From contig NC_064678.1 in assembly GCF_023278565.1 (NCBI RefSeq), positions 4,898,001-4,962,000 on the forward strand: DNA of 64,000 bases, read 5' to 3'. Positions within the stretch are counted from its first letter, which is position 1. Each line of letters opens with the position of its first letter. Positions 43,288 to 54,817 of this stretch are shown here, piece after piece. The notes beneath the pieces were generated by a model. That model saw nothing but the letters and a program-made list of their open reading frames with translations, was not told the origin of the DNA and made no database searches. This DNA comes from Colletotrichum lupini. Lineage: Eukaryota > Ascomycota > Sordariomycetes > Glomerellales > Glomerellaceae. Made by a program: the position numbers and the translations under genes.

Positions 43288-44086
43288 ATGTCCAAAGTGG
43301 GCGTCACAGACGATCCGGCCGCAGCAGTCGCGGCATCCCGCTCCGATGGCAAGACCCATCTTCTACTATGCGCCAGCGGCTCGGTTGCCACAATCAAACT
43401 GCCCAACATCATCAAGGCCCTCGGCCACCACAAGAACCTCGCCATCAGAGTCATCCTCACGGCTTCGGCAACAGAGTTTCTGAACGGTTCAACAGAGGAG
43501 CAGCCCTCTCTTGCCGCAATAAGAGCACTGCCGAATGTTGAAGGCATTCACTTGGACGCGGACGAGTGGGTGCAACCTTGGCGGCGGGGTTCGTCGATTC
43601 TGCATATCGAGTTGCGGCGGTGTAAGTCGAGATATTCCTGTGCCATATTTTCACTTGCTCGGGTTTGCTAACGTCTACTTACTCGTGTAGGGGCTGATCT
43701 AATGCTCATCGCGCCACTCTCGGCAAACACACTGGCTAAAATCGTCAACGGCTTCTCAGACAACCTTCTGGTGAGCATCGAACAACTGATATGTACGTTC
43801 TGCATCGTGGCTAATTCTTCTGTAGACGAGTGTGGTCCGAGCATGGGATACGGATGGACTCATCGACGGCCGGAAGAAGAAGATCCTCGTGGCTACCGCG
43901 ATGAACTCGGCCATGTATGCGCATCCCATCACTGCAAAGCAGGTCAAGGTGCTCGAGGAGGAGTGGTCGTGGTTTGAGGTGTTGAGACCGATTGAGAAGA
44001 CGCTTGCTTGCGGTGACACGGGGGGCGGTGCGATGATGTCGTGGGAGGACATAGTCAAGGTGACGGAGGCAAGGCTTGGCCTGTGA
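43288..44086 (+). CDS. Phosphopantothenoylcysteine decarboxylase (HFCD flavoprotein family)
   Basis: Exons 43288-43621, 43691-43770 and 43826-44086 encode 224 residues. The enzyme decarboxylates 4'-phosphopantothenoylcysteine to phosphopantetheine in coenzyme A synthesis, using FMN. GKTHLLLCASGSVATIKLP forms the flavin-binding start. The junction of exons 1 and 2 restores SILHIELRRWADLMLIAPLSANT, with the catalytic His of HIELRRW and the PLSANT substrate motif. The C-terminal part has MNSAMYAHP and LACGDTGGGAM, including the flap Cys that reduces the intermediate. Introns are 69 and 55 nt. Because His and Cys are both in one short chain, it should work as a homotrimer, unlike the Hal3/Vhs3/Cab3 heterotrimer of Saccharomyces. 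No extended acidic Hal3-type tail is present. Confidence 0.93.
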
Positions 44087-44862
44087 TACCGTGTCACATA
44101 AGAAGTTATCGGAAGAAATTCAAATGAGGTTGTCCTCTTGGTATGCCTGATCTTATTTGTATGACCGTTCTATCTTTAGCTCACCTAGTCATCAAGGCAT
44201 TGAGAAGACAGATAGAAACGAAAGCAGTAAGTGGGAAGGCCACTTGCGGATGACGACAGACACGGCGTGGAAACTTGGTTATAGCACATAGTCCCAGCAA
44301 GCACGGTATTCTTTTTAGATTGCTTCTGTCAAGTTCTTGTTCCACATATCTTTTCATGCTGTACGAAGGCGGTTATTCAGTTGCGCCACACCCCCCCCCC
44401 CCCCCCCCCTACGGTGATCCATGGGTCCATAACCAACAGAATATGTTAGACCGAATCGCCATGCATGTGCTACGTATGCACATAGTGAAGGAGAAGATCC
44501 GTTGGTTTGGAGCGGGCTGAGCGAGAGGAAAAGAAAGAGGGCGTACTGTCATCAATCAGGCAGATTCGTTCGTTCAACGCCTGTTAGAATGATCCAGAGA
44601 GCAGTCAGAATCAGAGTACCCGAGATGGGTATCGTGAGCTTGGGCTGGGGGGATGACATTTGCCGTACACTGATTGGCGCTCCGGGCAGCCCACATGGAG
44701 CCCGACCTCGGTGATGTCGGTGAGCAAAGGCCCAAGCTCCCTCACCGAGAACCACACCTCGGATTACATCACCCATTCCGCAATCCCATGACATACTCGC
44801 ATTTCTCATCAACTGCCTCCCCCCGTTGACCACCCCTTCAACACACCCACTCCACAGCCAAC
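44087..44862. other. Intergenic region, PPC decarboxylase / GRX5
   Basis: About 780 bp, with a C18 tract at 44392-44409. The last ~100 bp before GRX5 is C/A-rich and probably holds its leader. No further gene seen. Confidence 0.6.
44392..44409. repeat. C18 homopolymer
   Basis: Run of 18 C between the PPC decarboxylase stop and the GRX5 start. It is the only one of the six long runs that is C on the plus strand. Confidence 0.9.
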
Positions 44863-45531
44863 ATGTTCTCAAGGACGTTCCTCCGCTCAGTGAGTTCAGA
44901 CTCGATTCCAAGAATAGTCTAAACAGCTCTTACCGTCCTGGTGCGCAATCGCTAATCATTGGTGTGTTTGTCTTTTCACAGAATTTCGCAAGGCAAGCCG
45001 TCCGGCCGGCGGCGCGCCCAATCGCCTTCCGGGCCCCGCTCCCCTTCCTCACCCAGCACCGCCTCATCTCCGACGAGACGAAGCAGGCCATCGAGAACGC
45101 CGTCGGCTCCGCGCCCGTCGTGCTCTTCATGAAGGGAACCCCCGAGACCCCCCAGTGCGGCTTCTCCCGCGCCTCGATCCAGATCCTCGGCCTCCAGGGC
45201 GTCGACCCCTCCAAGTTTGCCGCCTTCAACGTCCTGGCCGATCCCGAGCTGCGTCAAGGTATGTCGATGCGCTCTGCGCAGCAACTCGGAGCAAACGCAC
45301 TGGCCTGGACTTTTGCATCGGAGCGAACGGAACGCTGACCTTTGGTGTTTGTGAGTAGGTATCAAGGAGTTCTCTGACTGGCCCACGATCCCCCAACTCT
45401 ACGTCGACAAGGAGTTTGTCGGCGGGTGCGATATTCTCGTTTCCATGCACCAGAACGGCGAGCTGGCCAAGCTTCTCGAGGAGAAGAAGGTCCTTGCCGA
45501 GACCGAGGGCGAGGGCGAGAAGAAGGAGTAA
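44863..45531 (+). CDS. GRX5: Mitochondrial monothiol glutaredoxin Grx5
   Basis: Exons 44863-44889, 44982-45258 and 45359-45531 encode 158 residues. Grx5 carries [2Fe-2S] clusters with glutathione in the mitochondrial ISC pathway. The N-terminus [22 protein letters not shown] is Arg-rich and lacks acidic residues, as expected of a matrix-targeting peptide. The core has [17 protein letters not shown] with the single CGFS active-site cysteine. Next come [27 protein letters not shown], which crosses the second intron and contains the cis-Pro TIPQ, and EFVGGCDI, the glutathione-binding GG. The C-terminal Glu/Lys-rich tail ends EGEGEKKE. Introns are 92 and 100 nt; the first exon is only 27 nt. Confidence 0.96.
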
Positions 45532-46240
45532 GAGCAAAGGAAAGCCAGAAATCCCGCGCTGGAAAAGCGTTGAGAATTGTACAACTGTATCATACTAAAG
45601 GAAAGCGGCAAGCTATGCGTGGATCATAGCCGGAGGAAACAGAGTGGTATTTATTGGCAAAGACCTAAACACTTTTAATCATGTACTCCTTTTTACGCAG
45701 CTGAAAGTCACGTTGAAAGGATGATGTGGGACGTGGGTGCGGCGATGCGATCCCCTTTTCCTCCTATGCAATCAAGTGAAGATATCGCGAGAGAAACCCA
45801 GAGGCTGGCGTTTCGATACAGCGAGATTCTTTCGCGCAATCAAGATCCAAAAGCGAACCTATTGTAACCGATAGGCACCATCGTTGGTTGGCATGCTGCA
45901 CGGGGGCAAGTGACTCAAAGGAGCAAAAGACAGTTCCTCGATATGGGATCGAACAAAAAACTAAACGTCGAAATATGATGTTCAAAGAGACTGAGATCCA
46001 CACTCGGGTCTTCCCCCATGAACCCCTCGACCACCTACCCCAAGTCGCTTAGTGATAGGTTTGGACGCTGCGTCGAATATACGGTGACCGGGTGACTAGG
46101 AACCTCCGTGGTGAATATGAGATGAATACTACGACAGTCGTACCTTTCGGATGACACAAGACTAGCTCCAGTCCCATTTTCCACATCATGGTCATAATAT
46201 TACGGCTACAAATTATCTGGAAACTCGACCTCAGGGCACC
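45532..46240. other. Convergent 3' region, GRX5 / GGT
   Basis: About 700 bp of ordinary 3' sequence without a recognisable ORF or repeat. Confidence 0.6.
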
Positions 46241-48306
46241 TTAGAGTGCCGGGTACGCAGCACCGTCACCGCGCGGGTCACTTCCCGCAGACCACACGCC
46301 CGTCCCCTCAACCGTATCGACGGTATGTCTGATGATCTGCCCGCGGCCAAACAGCCCCCTCTCAGATCCGGTAACCACCTCAACCTTGTGCCCGAGCTTC
46401 CGCAGGCCCTCCACCGTCTCCTCCGGCATGCCCTCCTCCACGCTGACAGTCCAGTCAAAGTCGGCGTCCCTCTCGGGCAGGCCCGCAACGATACACACGC
46501 GCGGCGCATCGAGCGTCTGCTGCGGCGTGAGACCCGCGACCAGCTGGCCGAGGAGAACCTGCACGTGGCCCTGGGGCTGCATGAACCCGCCCATGACGCC
46601 GAAAGCGCTGTGCAGCGACCCGTCCGCCGCGTTGGTCACCATGCCGGGGATGATGGTGTGGTAGGGCCGCTTCCCGGGCGCCAGCCTGTTGGGGTGGTCC
46701 GCGTCGAGGCTGAAGTTGGCGCCGCGGTTCTGCAGCGTGAAGCCGCAGCCCTTGGGGATGATGCAGGTGCCGAAACCGCCGTAGTTGCTGTTGATGAAGG
46801 ACGCGGCGTTGCCGTGCTCGTCCGAGACGGAGAAGTAGACGGTGTCGCTGCTCTGGAGGGCGGGGGAGACGTGTCTGGGGGGCTCGCCGACGTGGAGCTT
46901 CTGCGTGGCCTTTGTCGGGTCGAAGAGCTTTGCGCGGGCGGCCGAGTACTCGCGCGAGATGAGGCCGGCCGAGGGCACGGTGACGACGTTGGGGTCGGTG
47001 ACGTACCAGCTCGCGTCGGTGAAGCCGAGGCGGAGGGCCTCGATGATGGCGTGGAGGTAGGGCGCCGTGTTGTGGTCTTCTGCGGACCAGGCGGGGACGA
47101 CGCCCGAGTCCTGGAGCTCCTGAATGATGCCGAGGGCCATGAGGGCGACGATGCCCTGGCCGTTGGGCGGGTGCTCCCAGACTTCGACGGCGCCGTCGCC
47201 GCTGCCGCCGGATGACGCGCCGTTGGCCTCCTTTTTGAGGGCAGGCTTGAACTTGAGTGAGATTGGGTCGACGGGCTCGCTTCCCAGCTCGAGGTGGTGG
47301 GCCAGATCGTCTAATCCCAGGTGGCCGCCGAGATCCTTGACGACCTTGACCAGCTCTTCGGCGATGCGCCCCGTGTAGAAGCCCTTCTTACCCTCCTTTG
47401 CGAGAGTGCGGAAGGTCTGCGCCAGGGTGGGGTTCTTCATGATCTCGCCGGGGTTGGGAGCTCTCACGCCGTCTGACGCGTTGGGGTCCTTCTTCAGCAT
47501 TTCTGAGAAGTTGGGGGAGGCCTCTCTGATCTGCGGCTCTGCTGTGTTCCACTATCAAAGGTTTCAGTAACCACATCTAGATAATTGTCTACCCACGACT
47601 TGACATCATGGGATCAAAGAAGATTTGGGAACGTACGTAGTGGCTCGTCAGCTCCGAGACGGGGAATCCCTTCTCTCCGAGCTCAATAGCTGGGGACAGC
47701 ACCCGCTCAAGGGAAACTTTGCCGCTGCCGAAGCGCTCGATGGTGTCGACCCAGCCTGAGGCGGCACCGGGGACGGTCACGGCGTGGACGCTCTTCATGG
47801 GGATCTTGCCCGATGCGCCCTCCTTGATGCCGAGGTCCTTGCGGATGGTCTCGAGCGTTGACTTCTGAGCAGAACGGCCGGAGCCGTTCATGGCCGAGAC
47901 CTTCTTGGTGGCAGCATCGTAGAAGAGTATGAACATGTCGCCGCCGATGCCCGTAGAGCACGGCTCTGTCATGTTCAGTCCGGCAGCTAGAAACATGGCA
48001 TAATCATTAGCGGTCACCTCATTTCGAGGACGCGATAAAAACGGATGATTCGACTAACCAACTGCAACGGCGGCATCCTGATGACTTGCTGTTAGTCTTG
48101 ATCGTGGATATATTGACTCGGCAGAGTGAGGCGCGACTTACAGCGGCATTACCGCCAGCTTGGAGAATTTCGATACCGCATTTTGCGGCCAGCGGCTGCG
48201 TGCATGATACGATTCCCTTTGTGCTGTGCACGACACTCCGTCGGCTAGCGAACTTTGAGAATTCGCTTGCTTGCGCCGAGTGGAGGGACTCGCTGGTGAG
48301 GGGCAT
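46241..48306 (-). CDS. Gamma-glutamyltransferase-family Ntn hydrolase
   Basis: Exons 48306-48142, 48077-48059, 47986-47637 and 47551-46241 encode 614 residues. The family self-cleaves before a Thr that then acts as nucleophile on gamma-glutamyl or related amides. Exons 1-3 join as QAGGNAA-DAAVAVAAGLNMTEP, then GIGGDMFILFYD and AMNGSGRSAQ, all typical of the large subunit. SSDTVYFSVSDEHGNAASF holds the predicted processing-site Thr, aligned with Thr391 of E. coli GGT (TTHYSV). GFGTCIIPKGCGFTLQNRG and GGFMQPQGHVQVL belong to the small subunit. Introns are 64, 72 and 85 nt, and exon 2 is only 19 nt. No signal peptide or anchor is visible at the ATG; the frame upstream has no other ATG. That favours an intracellular GGT/cephalosporin-acylase-like protein over the secreted type. 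Substrate unknown. Confidence 0.9.
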
Positions 48307-51134
48307 GGTGAGTCGCGCGCGGTGCGGGGTTATCGATCGCGATAACCGATGGGGAACGGTGGTGATGATGAAATGACGGGGCACGTCTTATGTAGGGGCC
48401 AGAGGGGATATTATGAGATGAAAGGCGGTGTTATTTCAGTCCCTTTGGGAGAATGAATAATAAAAGGTCAATGATTTGTATGAGGTCTCTGAAAAATGTA
48501 GATGGCGTCTGTCAAACAAGGGCGTAATGTGCAGCGAGTTCGGAGATGGGAGTGCGTATGACAGGTACACAGATAGTCCCCCTTGGTCCGGGTCCAGGTT
48601 TTCGGGGAATCTAGCCGATGAAGAGGGATCAGGTTGTCTAGTCGACGGGGGATATAATGCCGGTAGTCGGTTAAGGAGGAGCAGCAGTCAATAGGATAGG
48701 TCAGAACTTGAGCGTTGAAGGTATAATGATCCTATACGTAATGCCTAGGTTCGGGCTTCCCAGGGTGGTTACCGAGAGAGGTAGGTCGATAAGTGAACGG
48801 CGCGGTACGGAGCAGGATGTGGACGGGGGAAACTGGCGCTAGTGGAGTTTGTGCTCCGCATGAGAATCCCACTCGGGGTAGATGACGAGAAATGAGGATG
48901 GTCGCGAAGTTGGCAACTCAGTTGACAAAGTGAGTAGTGCGTGAGTTCAAGTGTTCCGAGCGAGAGTGAAGTATGGATGTCGACACGGGGCGCGGAGGAC
49001 TCTTGAGTGATGACTTTTGATTTTCAGGAGAAAGTCTGTTTATTCAAGTGACATGTTGCACGTCCTTCATTAGCTAAGTAGCTAAGATCGAATGGCAGAT
49101 GGAGGAGAACAACTTATATAAGCCATCATTAGAATGTATTTACAAGTAGGTCGTTCATTACACGTGGGACTATCCCACGCGGTAGGACAATGTCATACAA
49201 GCGCAGGGAGGGAGGGGTTCTCTCAACATCTCAAGTATCCGGTCTGGGAAGAAAAGACCCCGAAACGGTCTCTTTTCAGCACTGGCGTTCCCACTGTAAC
49301 GCCGCACCGGCGGCCGCCGCCGGCAAAAGGTCCGAAACTCGGGGCTTGTTTCAACGGCGCCAGTGTGGCATTGTAGCACGGTCGTCAACGATGGAGGAAG
49401 TGCAGTGGTAGTTGTAATCAGAGCAGCAAGTTGTCAAGCGAATGGGGAAAGTCTAGAAATGAGAAATTGGAATTATTGAACTTTCTCATGTACATTCCAT
49501 CCTTTTCCAGCAGCGACTTGGGTTCGTCATCCCATGTTCTTGGCCCGTTTTCCTTGCTATGCCCTCGGCGTCAGAACCTCATGACCAATCACCCAATCCA
49601 GTACTGCACTCTTCCGTCATATAGCAAGTTGGACCCAAACAGGCGGATCATCCCGCCGGCTGTGAAAGCCTACGACTGCGAACTGACACCCCGAAACGTG
49701 GGTCTGATCCGAATAACGATCGCGAGCCCAGCCAAGCCGAACTTTTAGACTTCTTACCCAGAGAACTAGAACCAATTGTCCAGACACCTTTGTATACAGG
49801 AAGAAAACCTCGCCTTCTAGAACAAACTCAAAAATAAGCAGTACCGGATGGGCGCAGGGATGGGAGTTCTGATTGGCATCAATCGGCTCTCCCCCTCCAA
49901 CTCAATCAAGACCTCCATCTTCTCCAGAGCAGAAGAAGAAAAGGACAGCGTGTCAGTGATTAGCCATTCGAAGAACCCCAATGAGGGCAGCCTATGCGAT
50001 GAAGGTGTTTCAGCTCATCTAGGTGTTCTAATTGCGCTTGTCGTCTTTTGTCCAACATGTTCATGCAGCACTGACTTTATACTGCACACGTCGTCTGGCC
50101 GTTAGGATGATTGGGCAGTCACATGCTCGTGACGTTGACTGACCTACTAGTGTGTGTGTGAGGCAATTGACATCATTCCTCACACTTTTGGCTCTCACGC
50201 TCCACCAACTCTTGAGTCTGGCCATAGTCTCGTAGATGCTGGCACCATCTCTCAAAGAATCCGTCATTCTAGGTAACACCTCTTGCTCTGGCCTGGGAAA
50301 TTGCTTAACCTGCGATTGGCTCGACAGCTCATGTGAGAAACAGACACTGACAATCTCTTCAATACAACCTCGATGGCCTTGAAACAACGTTGATTTCCTA
50401 GAGTTGCATCCGGGTACACTATAATGCTACCCACATACCTCTGGAGAATTTCTCTCTGAGCGCTGTCAGCTCATTGTCGTCCGACTGATACTTCGCGATT
50501 CGAAACCTCGAAAACTGTAGTCAGCGAGCCAGCTGGTCTCATGTTCTTATCTTCTGATGTTTTTGCAATGTCCCATAGAATTGGCGAACCCAACTTGAGA
50601 TGGTGTCTCCCAACTTCGACTCGGTGCGCTTTGCGTCTCTGGCCCCGATGCTCTAGTTTGACCTTTGGAAACGAAGGCCATTGGAATGATATGATGAGGG
50701 AGCATCTACCCTGATGTCGAATGAGTTGACTCTGCCCTCGCAACCGACGAACCCGAGGCTGTAATGGACAGGTCGCTTGACCATCCGGGGCTCCAGCGCC
50801 TACTTGCAACCGAATTGACTGATTAGAGTCCTTATAAAGGGCAGTTTTGTGGTGTGTACTTTACACCAGTCTACCAACCGGGTTGTAGACGGCCAAAGTT
50901 GCCCTGCCATACGGAAGTGGGAGACTAGTCAGGGGTACCTTCATCAGATACTATAGCTTAATCAATCGGAAAGTCTGTGATTTCTTTCGACATCGAACTT
51001 GGTTTCTCTTTTGTTCGGGCTGGTTAATAACGACTATCTACAAACCCATCAGGCCACGTCTACGGCGAATCCCTATATTGATTTCTCTCCCTGCTGGATC
51101 TGCACACTACTTTGACAGGATTCATCCCAATTGC
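48307..51134. other. Intergenic region, GGT upstream / MFS downstream
   Basis: About 2.8 kb without a supportable gene. Short ORFs on both strands carry no motifs. A perfect 7-bp inverted repeat with a 3-nt loop lies at 49163-49179. The rest looks like ordinary, possibly decayed, intergenic DNA. Confidence 0.5.
49163..49179. repeat. Perfect dyad CGTGGGA-CTA-TCCCACG
   Basis: A 7-bp perfect inverted repeat separated by 3 nt, about 860 bp upstream of the GGT start. It could be a zinc-cluster or bHLH-type binding site (the left arm overlaps CACGTG-like CACGTGGG), but nothing proves use. Confidence 0.5.
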
Positions 51135-52926
51135 TCATATCTTGAATCGGAATCCATGCGCCGCCGCCTCTCCCGGCGCAGCATTGATAGCCCCCTCGAC
51201 GTGCTCCCCCCTCTCCAACTTGCGATTCAACCCCACCAACACAAACCTCAATACCGTCGCCGCGCAAATGGCAACAAAGCACGCAACGCAGTTGTGAATG
51301 AACGCCGCCGTGTACTGCGGGCTGTCCTTCTTGGGGTACAAGTAACTCGCGTAAATGCTGCTGCAGTTACTAACGGCATTGATAAACGCCAGCGCAGCGG
51401 CTCTCTTGGCGGGAGGACGCGGCAGGGTGTTGCTGATCCAGGCCAGCGCCGTGGTGTAGCCCGTGTAGACGCCGGGGACGAGGAGCATCATGGCGACGTA
51501 GCGCGGGGCGGTCGCGTGCGTTGCGGCGCCGAGGATGAAGGCCGCCATGGCGACGCAGAGGGGCACGACGATGTGGAAGTAGCGCTCGCCCGTGCGGTCG
51601 GCGTGCCAGGCGTTGATGCAGGTCGTGATGACGCAGAGGACGTAGGGCGGGCAGGTTAGGAGGAGGGAGATGACGGAGTTGTAGCCGAGGGTCTGGACGA
51701 CGGTGGGGAAGAAGTTTGTGATGGAGGCTGAGGCGACGATGCAGAAGATGAGGACCAACTGAAGTAAAGTGTGTTAGTCTATGCAAATGAGGGAAGAGTG
51801 GGAATATGGCTTACCAGAATCCACGTCTTGACATCCTCCAACGCCGTCTTGAACCCGTGCCAAAACGTCTGCTCCCCGCTATTCTTCCAATCATCCTCGC
51901 CGATATCCTCCTCCAGCCTCCAGACCGCGAGCGCCGTCTCCTCCTCGCTCAACCACGACGTCGTCCGCGGAAAATTGGGCAGCACGAAAAAGGCCGCAAA
52001 CGCAACGCCGACGGTCACGACCCCTTCGATGAGGAACAGCCACTGCCAGGCGCCGAGCCCGCGCGCGCCGTCCATGTTGCCCGTGATACCCGCCGAGATG
52101 AGGCCCGAAAAGGCGCCCGAGATGAGCGAGCCTGTGTACAGGATCGTCGTGCGCAGGCCGAGCTCCTCGCGCGTGTACCAGCAGGAGAGGTAGTACAGGC
52201 AGCCCGGGAAGTAGGCGGCCTCGACGAAGCCGAGGACGAAGCGGATTACGAGGAGGCCTGCGTAGTTGCGGCAGGCGGCTGTCGCGGCGGAGATGACGCC
52301 CCAGATCACCATCTTGAATTGCGGTATCGTTAGTGATCTATAGAAAGGGACTTTGATGGTATGGTTACTGAAGTGGGATGAGTGAGCGTTTACTTACACA
52401 TGTTGGCAGGTACAGCGCAGGCTTCCCAATCTTATTGAGAAACAGGTTTGAAGGCACCTGCATGAGAAGATATCCGACAAACAAGATACTCACAGCCGTC
52501 TGGAACTGGTTCGAATTCGGGTCGAGATTGAGATCCCGCTCCAAACCCGCCAGACGCGCCGCGGCGATGTTGTTCCTGTCAATGTAGTTCCTACGAATTC
52601 ATGGGTCAGCAGATACTCTCGGCCAAGAACCGCAAAGCAACATTGTATTTGCGAGAAAAGTAATCAGAATAACAATCTCCTTTCTTTACTTACAAGATGT
52701 ACATAAGAACAATCATGGGAAGCAAGCGAATGTCCACCTTGCGCTTGAACTTCTTCTCAAGCTCGACGCGGTATTCATGCGACATGGCCGCGACGATGGG
52801 CGGCGGCTGCAGCCCGCGCCGCTCGGCCTCGAGGGAGAGCTTTGGCGGCACATCTTTCAGGTCGCCGGCGCGGTGTTCGTGATGCAGCGAGGCGTGGTCC
52901 ACCTCGGACTGCTTCCCGTCTGCCAT
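51135..52926 (-). CDS. MFS transporter, anion:cation symporter (Dal5-like) family
   Basis: Exons 52926-52694, 52590-52398, 52312-51815 and 51758-51135 encode 515 residues. This fungal MFS branch carries organic anions such as allantoate, vitamins and dipeptides across the plasma membrane. The cytosolic N-terminus (about 60 residues) leads into DIRLLPMIVLMYILNYIDRNNIAAARLAGL, a family signature that spans intron 1. Helices 2-6 follow, with GYLLMQVPSNLFLNKIGKP and GFVEAAYFPGCLYYLSCWYTREE. After a charged central loop (SEEETALAVWRLEEDIGED) there are six further helices, with NAWHADRTGERYFH in the loop before helix 9. Introns are 103, 85 and 56 nt. The substrate cannot be predicted from sequence. 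The neighbour on the same strand is a laccase 1.9 kb away; no shared pathway is evident. Confidence 0.9.
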
Positions 52927-54817
52927 CTTTATTCCCCCAACAGTTGTCGTGAACTTTGGGGGAGCCTTCCTTGGAGAGTTGTAGATTGGACGGAAGGTTG
53001 ATTCGGGGTCTGTCTGCCCTCAGAAGTACACTTGGTTTCACTCCGTCTCGCTGGTGATCGAGTATGTGCGTGACAGTAGTCCCGTCCTCGAGTAAGGTAC
53101 TAGTAGGCGATGTTTTAACTCAATTGCGCAGCGGACCTACCTCTTTTTTAACTCCGCACATTACCCCAGATATGGCACATGGCTTCCCGCAGCGGAAAAA
53201 GCGAAAAGAGCGGCATGCATGGGTGGTTTCGTCCCAGCTTTTCCCCATGTCGGGATAATCACCGTTCCACTACCACCCCTCTGAGCGATGGGGTTACATA
53301 TTCCCAGCCATTCACAATCGAGACCGGGGGAAAGTAGGTACTGCTTCTTGACTGTAGTGATGAAGATCTCTCCACTAGCTCTTCATTACTGTATTCTCTC
53401 CGCATCTCCAAAGTCGTCCCCGCGGCGGTAGTCGACATCGGTCCGATAAGTACCGACTGACCTCCTCAGTCATGGCAAAGTGAATGCTCACACACCAGTG
53501 ATGGAGGGATCATCGAAATATGCCTCGTTGAAAGACAAGCTATGAGATGTCAGGTGAGTAACAACCGAGTGAATCTACGAAGCTGCATCCGAATCCTTTT
53601 CCCAACCACTCGGCATCGATCACTCATTGCTTTTTTCCTCATCAATCTATCAACCTATCAAATCACACGACATCATACGAACAGTATCAAGCCAAGACTC
53701 CATTTTTCGTTCTCGCGTTCGGAGTAAGAGTCCAGAAACAGAAAAGCACCAAATGACAGCTCAGCGTTAAGCTTGAAATGCAAACGGCTCGTTGGTCCCT
53801 AGGAGATCCCCACGCACGGAAAAGCGTTCACGTATCCATTCCATGACCATCCGAAATCCGGGGTTGGAGGCGAAATGATGCGGGGAAATGGGGGGGAGAA
53901 GCGCTGGGAGTCGAGACGAATGACCGGGGTCGAGGGGCGGAGTAACTCCGCAACCATTTGCGGAAACCAAGTTGCATGATGTGTATCGAACGATTGCGGT
54001 GAACGGGGTCACGCCAGAAAGAAAGGTTGAGTCCGGGGCGATGATGGCACCCGAAAGGGGAGCTTTGGGGGCGACAGCTTTTTTGCTGTGCCGCGTGGGA
54101 ACGAAGAAGCTTGATCTCTGCTCGTGACCAATCATGTCGATAACGCAGATAATTCAACCGGACTACCCACGGAATTCGACACGTTGGCAAACTGGTCGTT
54201 GGGATATTGAAACGAATGACGGCATGGGTTTGAGTCTATCTCATGATTGGACCGGCTCTACGAGTACATATTGGGGGTGTTCAGCTAAAGCCGGCACATG
54301 GGCCGGCACGGCACCGAAACGGGAACCAAGTGTCTCCACAAAAGACCAAGAAGGTATGTTCCACTTTACCGGCTCGGCACTTTAATCAAGATGGAAAGCC
54401 GAGCGGAACCAAGCTTTCGGCCCAGACTTGCGGCTCCGCGGGGGCCGGACGACCGGCGAAGCCAGACAACACCGGGGTGGGGGGAGGGGGGGACTAGAGT
54501 GCCGGGGCCGAATAATTCGCCAAAGCAATGAGGTAAAGCAAGCAAAATCATCAATCAGACATTGATTCGGCCATTGGAGAGCATTCCATGGGGTTGCAAC
54601 CTTTGTATTATGATTATATATACAAGATAGGAGAAATAAGGAATGTACAAAAAACAATTACTGTGTGTTTACCCAAAAACTCCCGGATTCAGAGATGGAG
54701 ATCTGTGACATAGGAGAACATTTCATGACGTTATTTGTCGTTTGTTATGTGCAAGAGTGTTGAAGTGTGTGCATGTGTGCGTGTGTGCAGTGGATGACCG
54801 GGCGGAGATGGAGCGAC
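52927..54817. other. Intergenic region, MFS upstream / laccase downstream
   Basis: About 1.9 kb with no supportable gene. Contains A/T-richer sequence near 54600-54660 (laccase 3' side), a GT repeat near 54762-54787 and a tandem GCCGGCAC pair around 54292-54310. Confidence 0.55.

Noticed and set aside
46325..47215. 296-codon plus ORF antisense to the GGT gene
   Set aside because: Shadow of a GC-rich coding exon.
48307..48384. Upstream extension of the GGT start
   Set aside because: The frame extends to a GTG only; ATG at 48306 is the first in-frame ATG and gives a complete family N-terminus.
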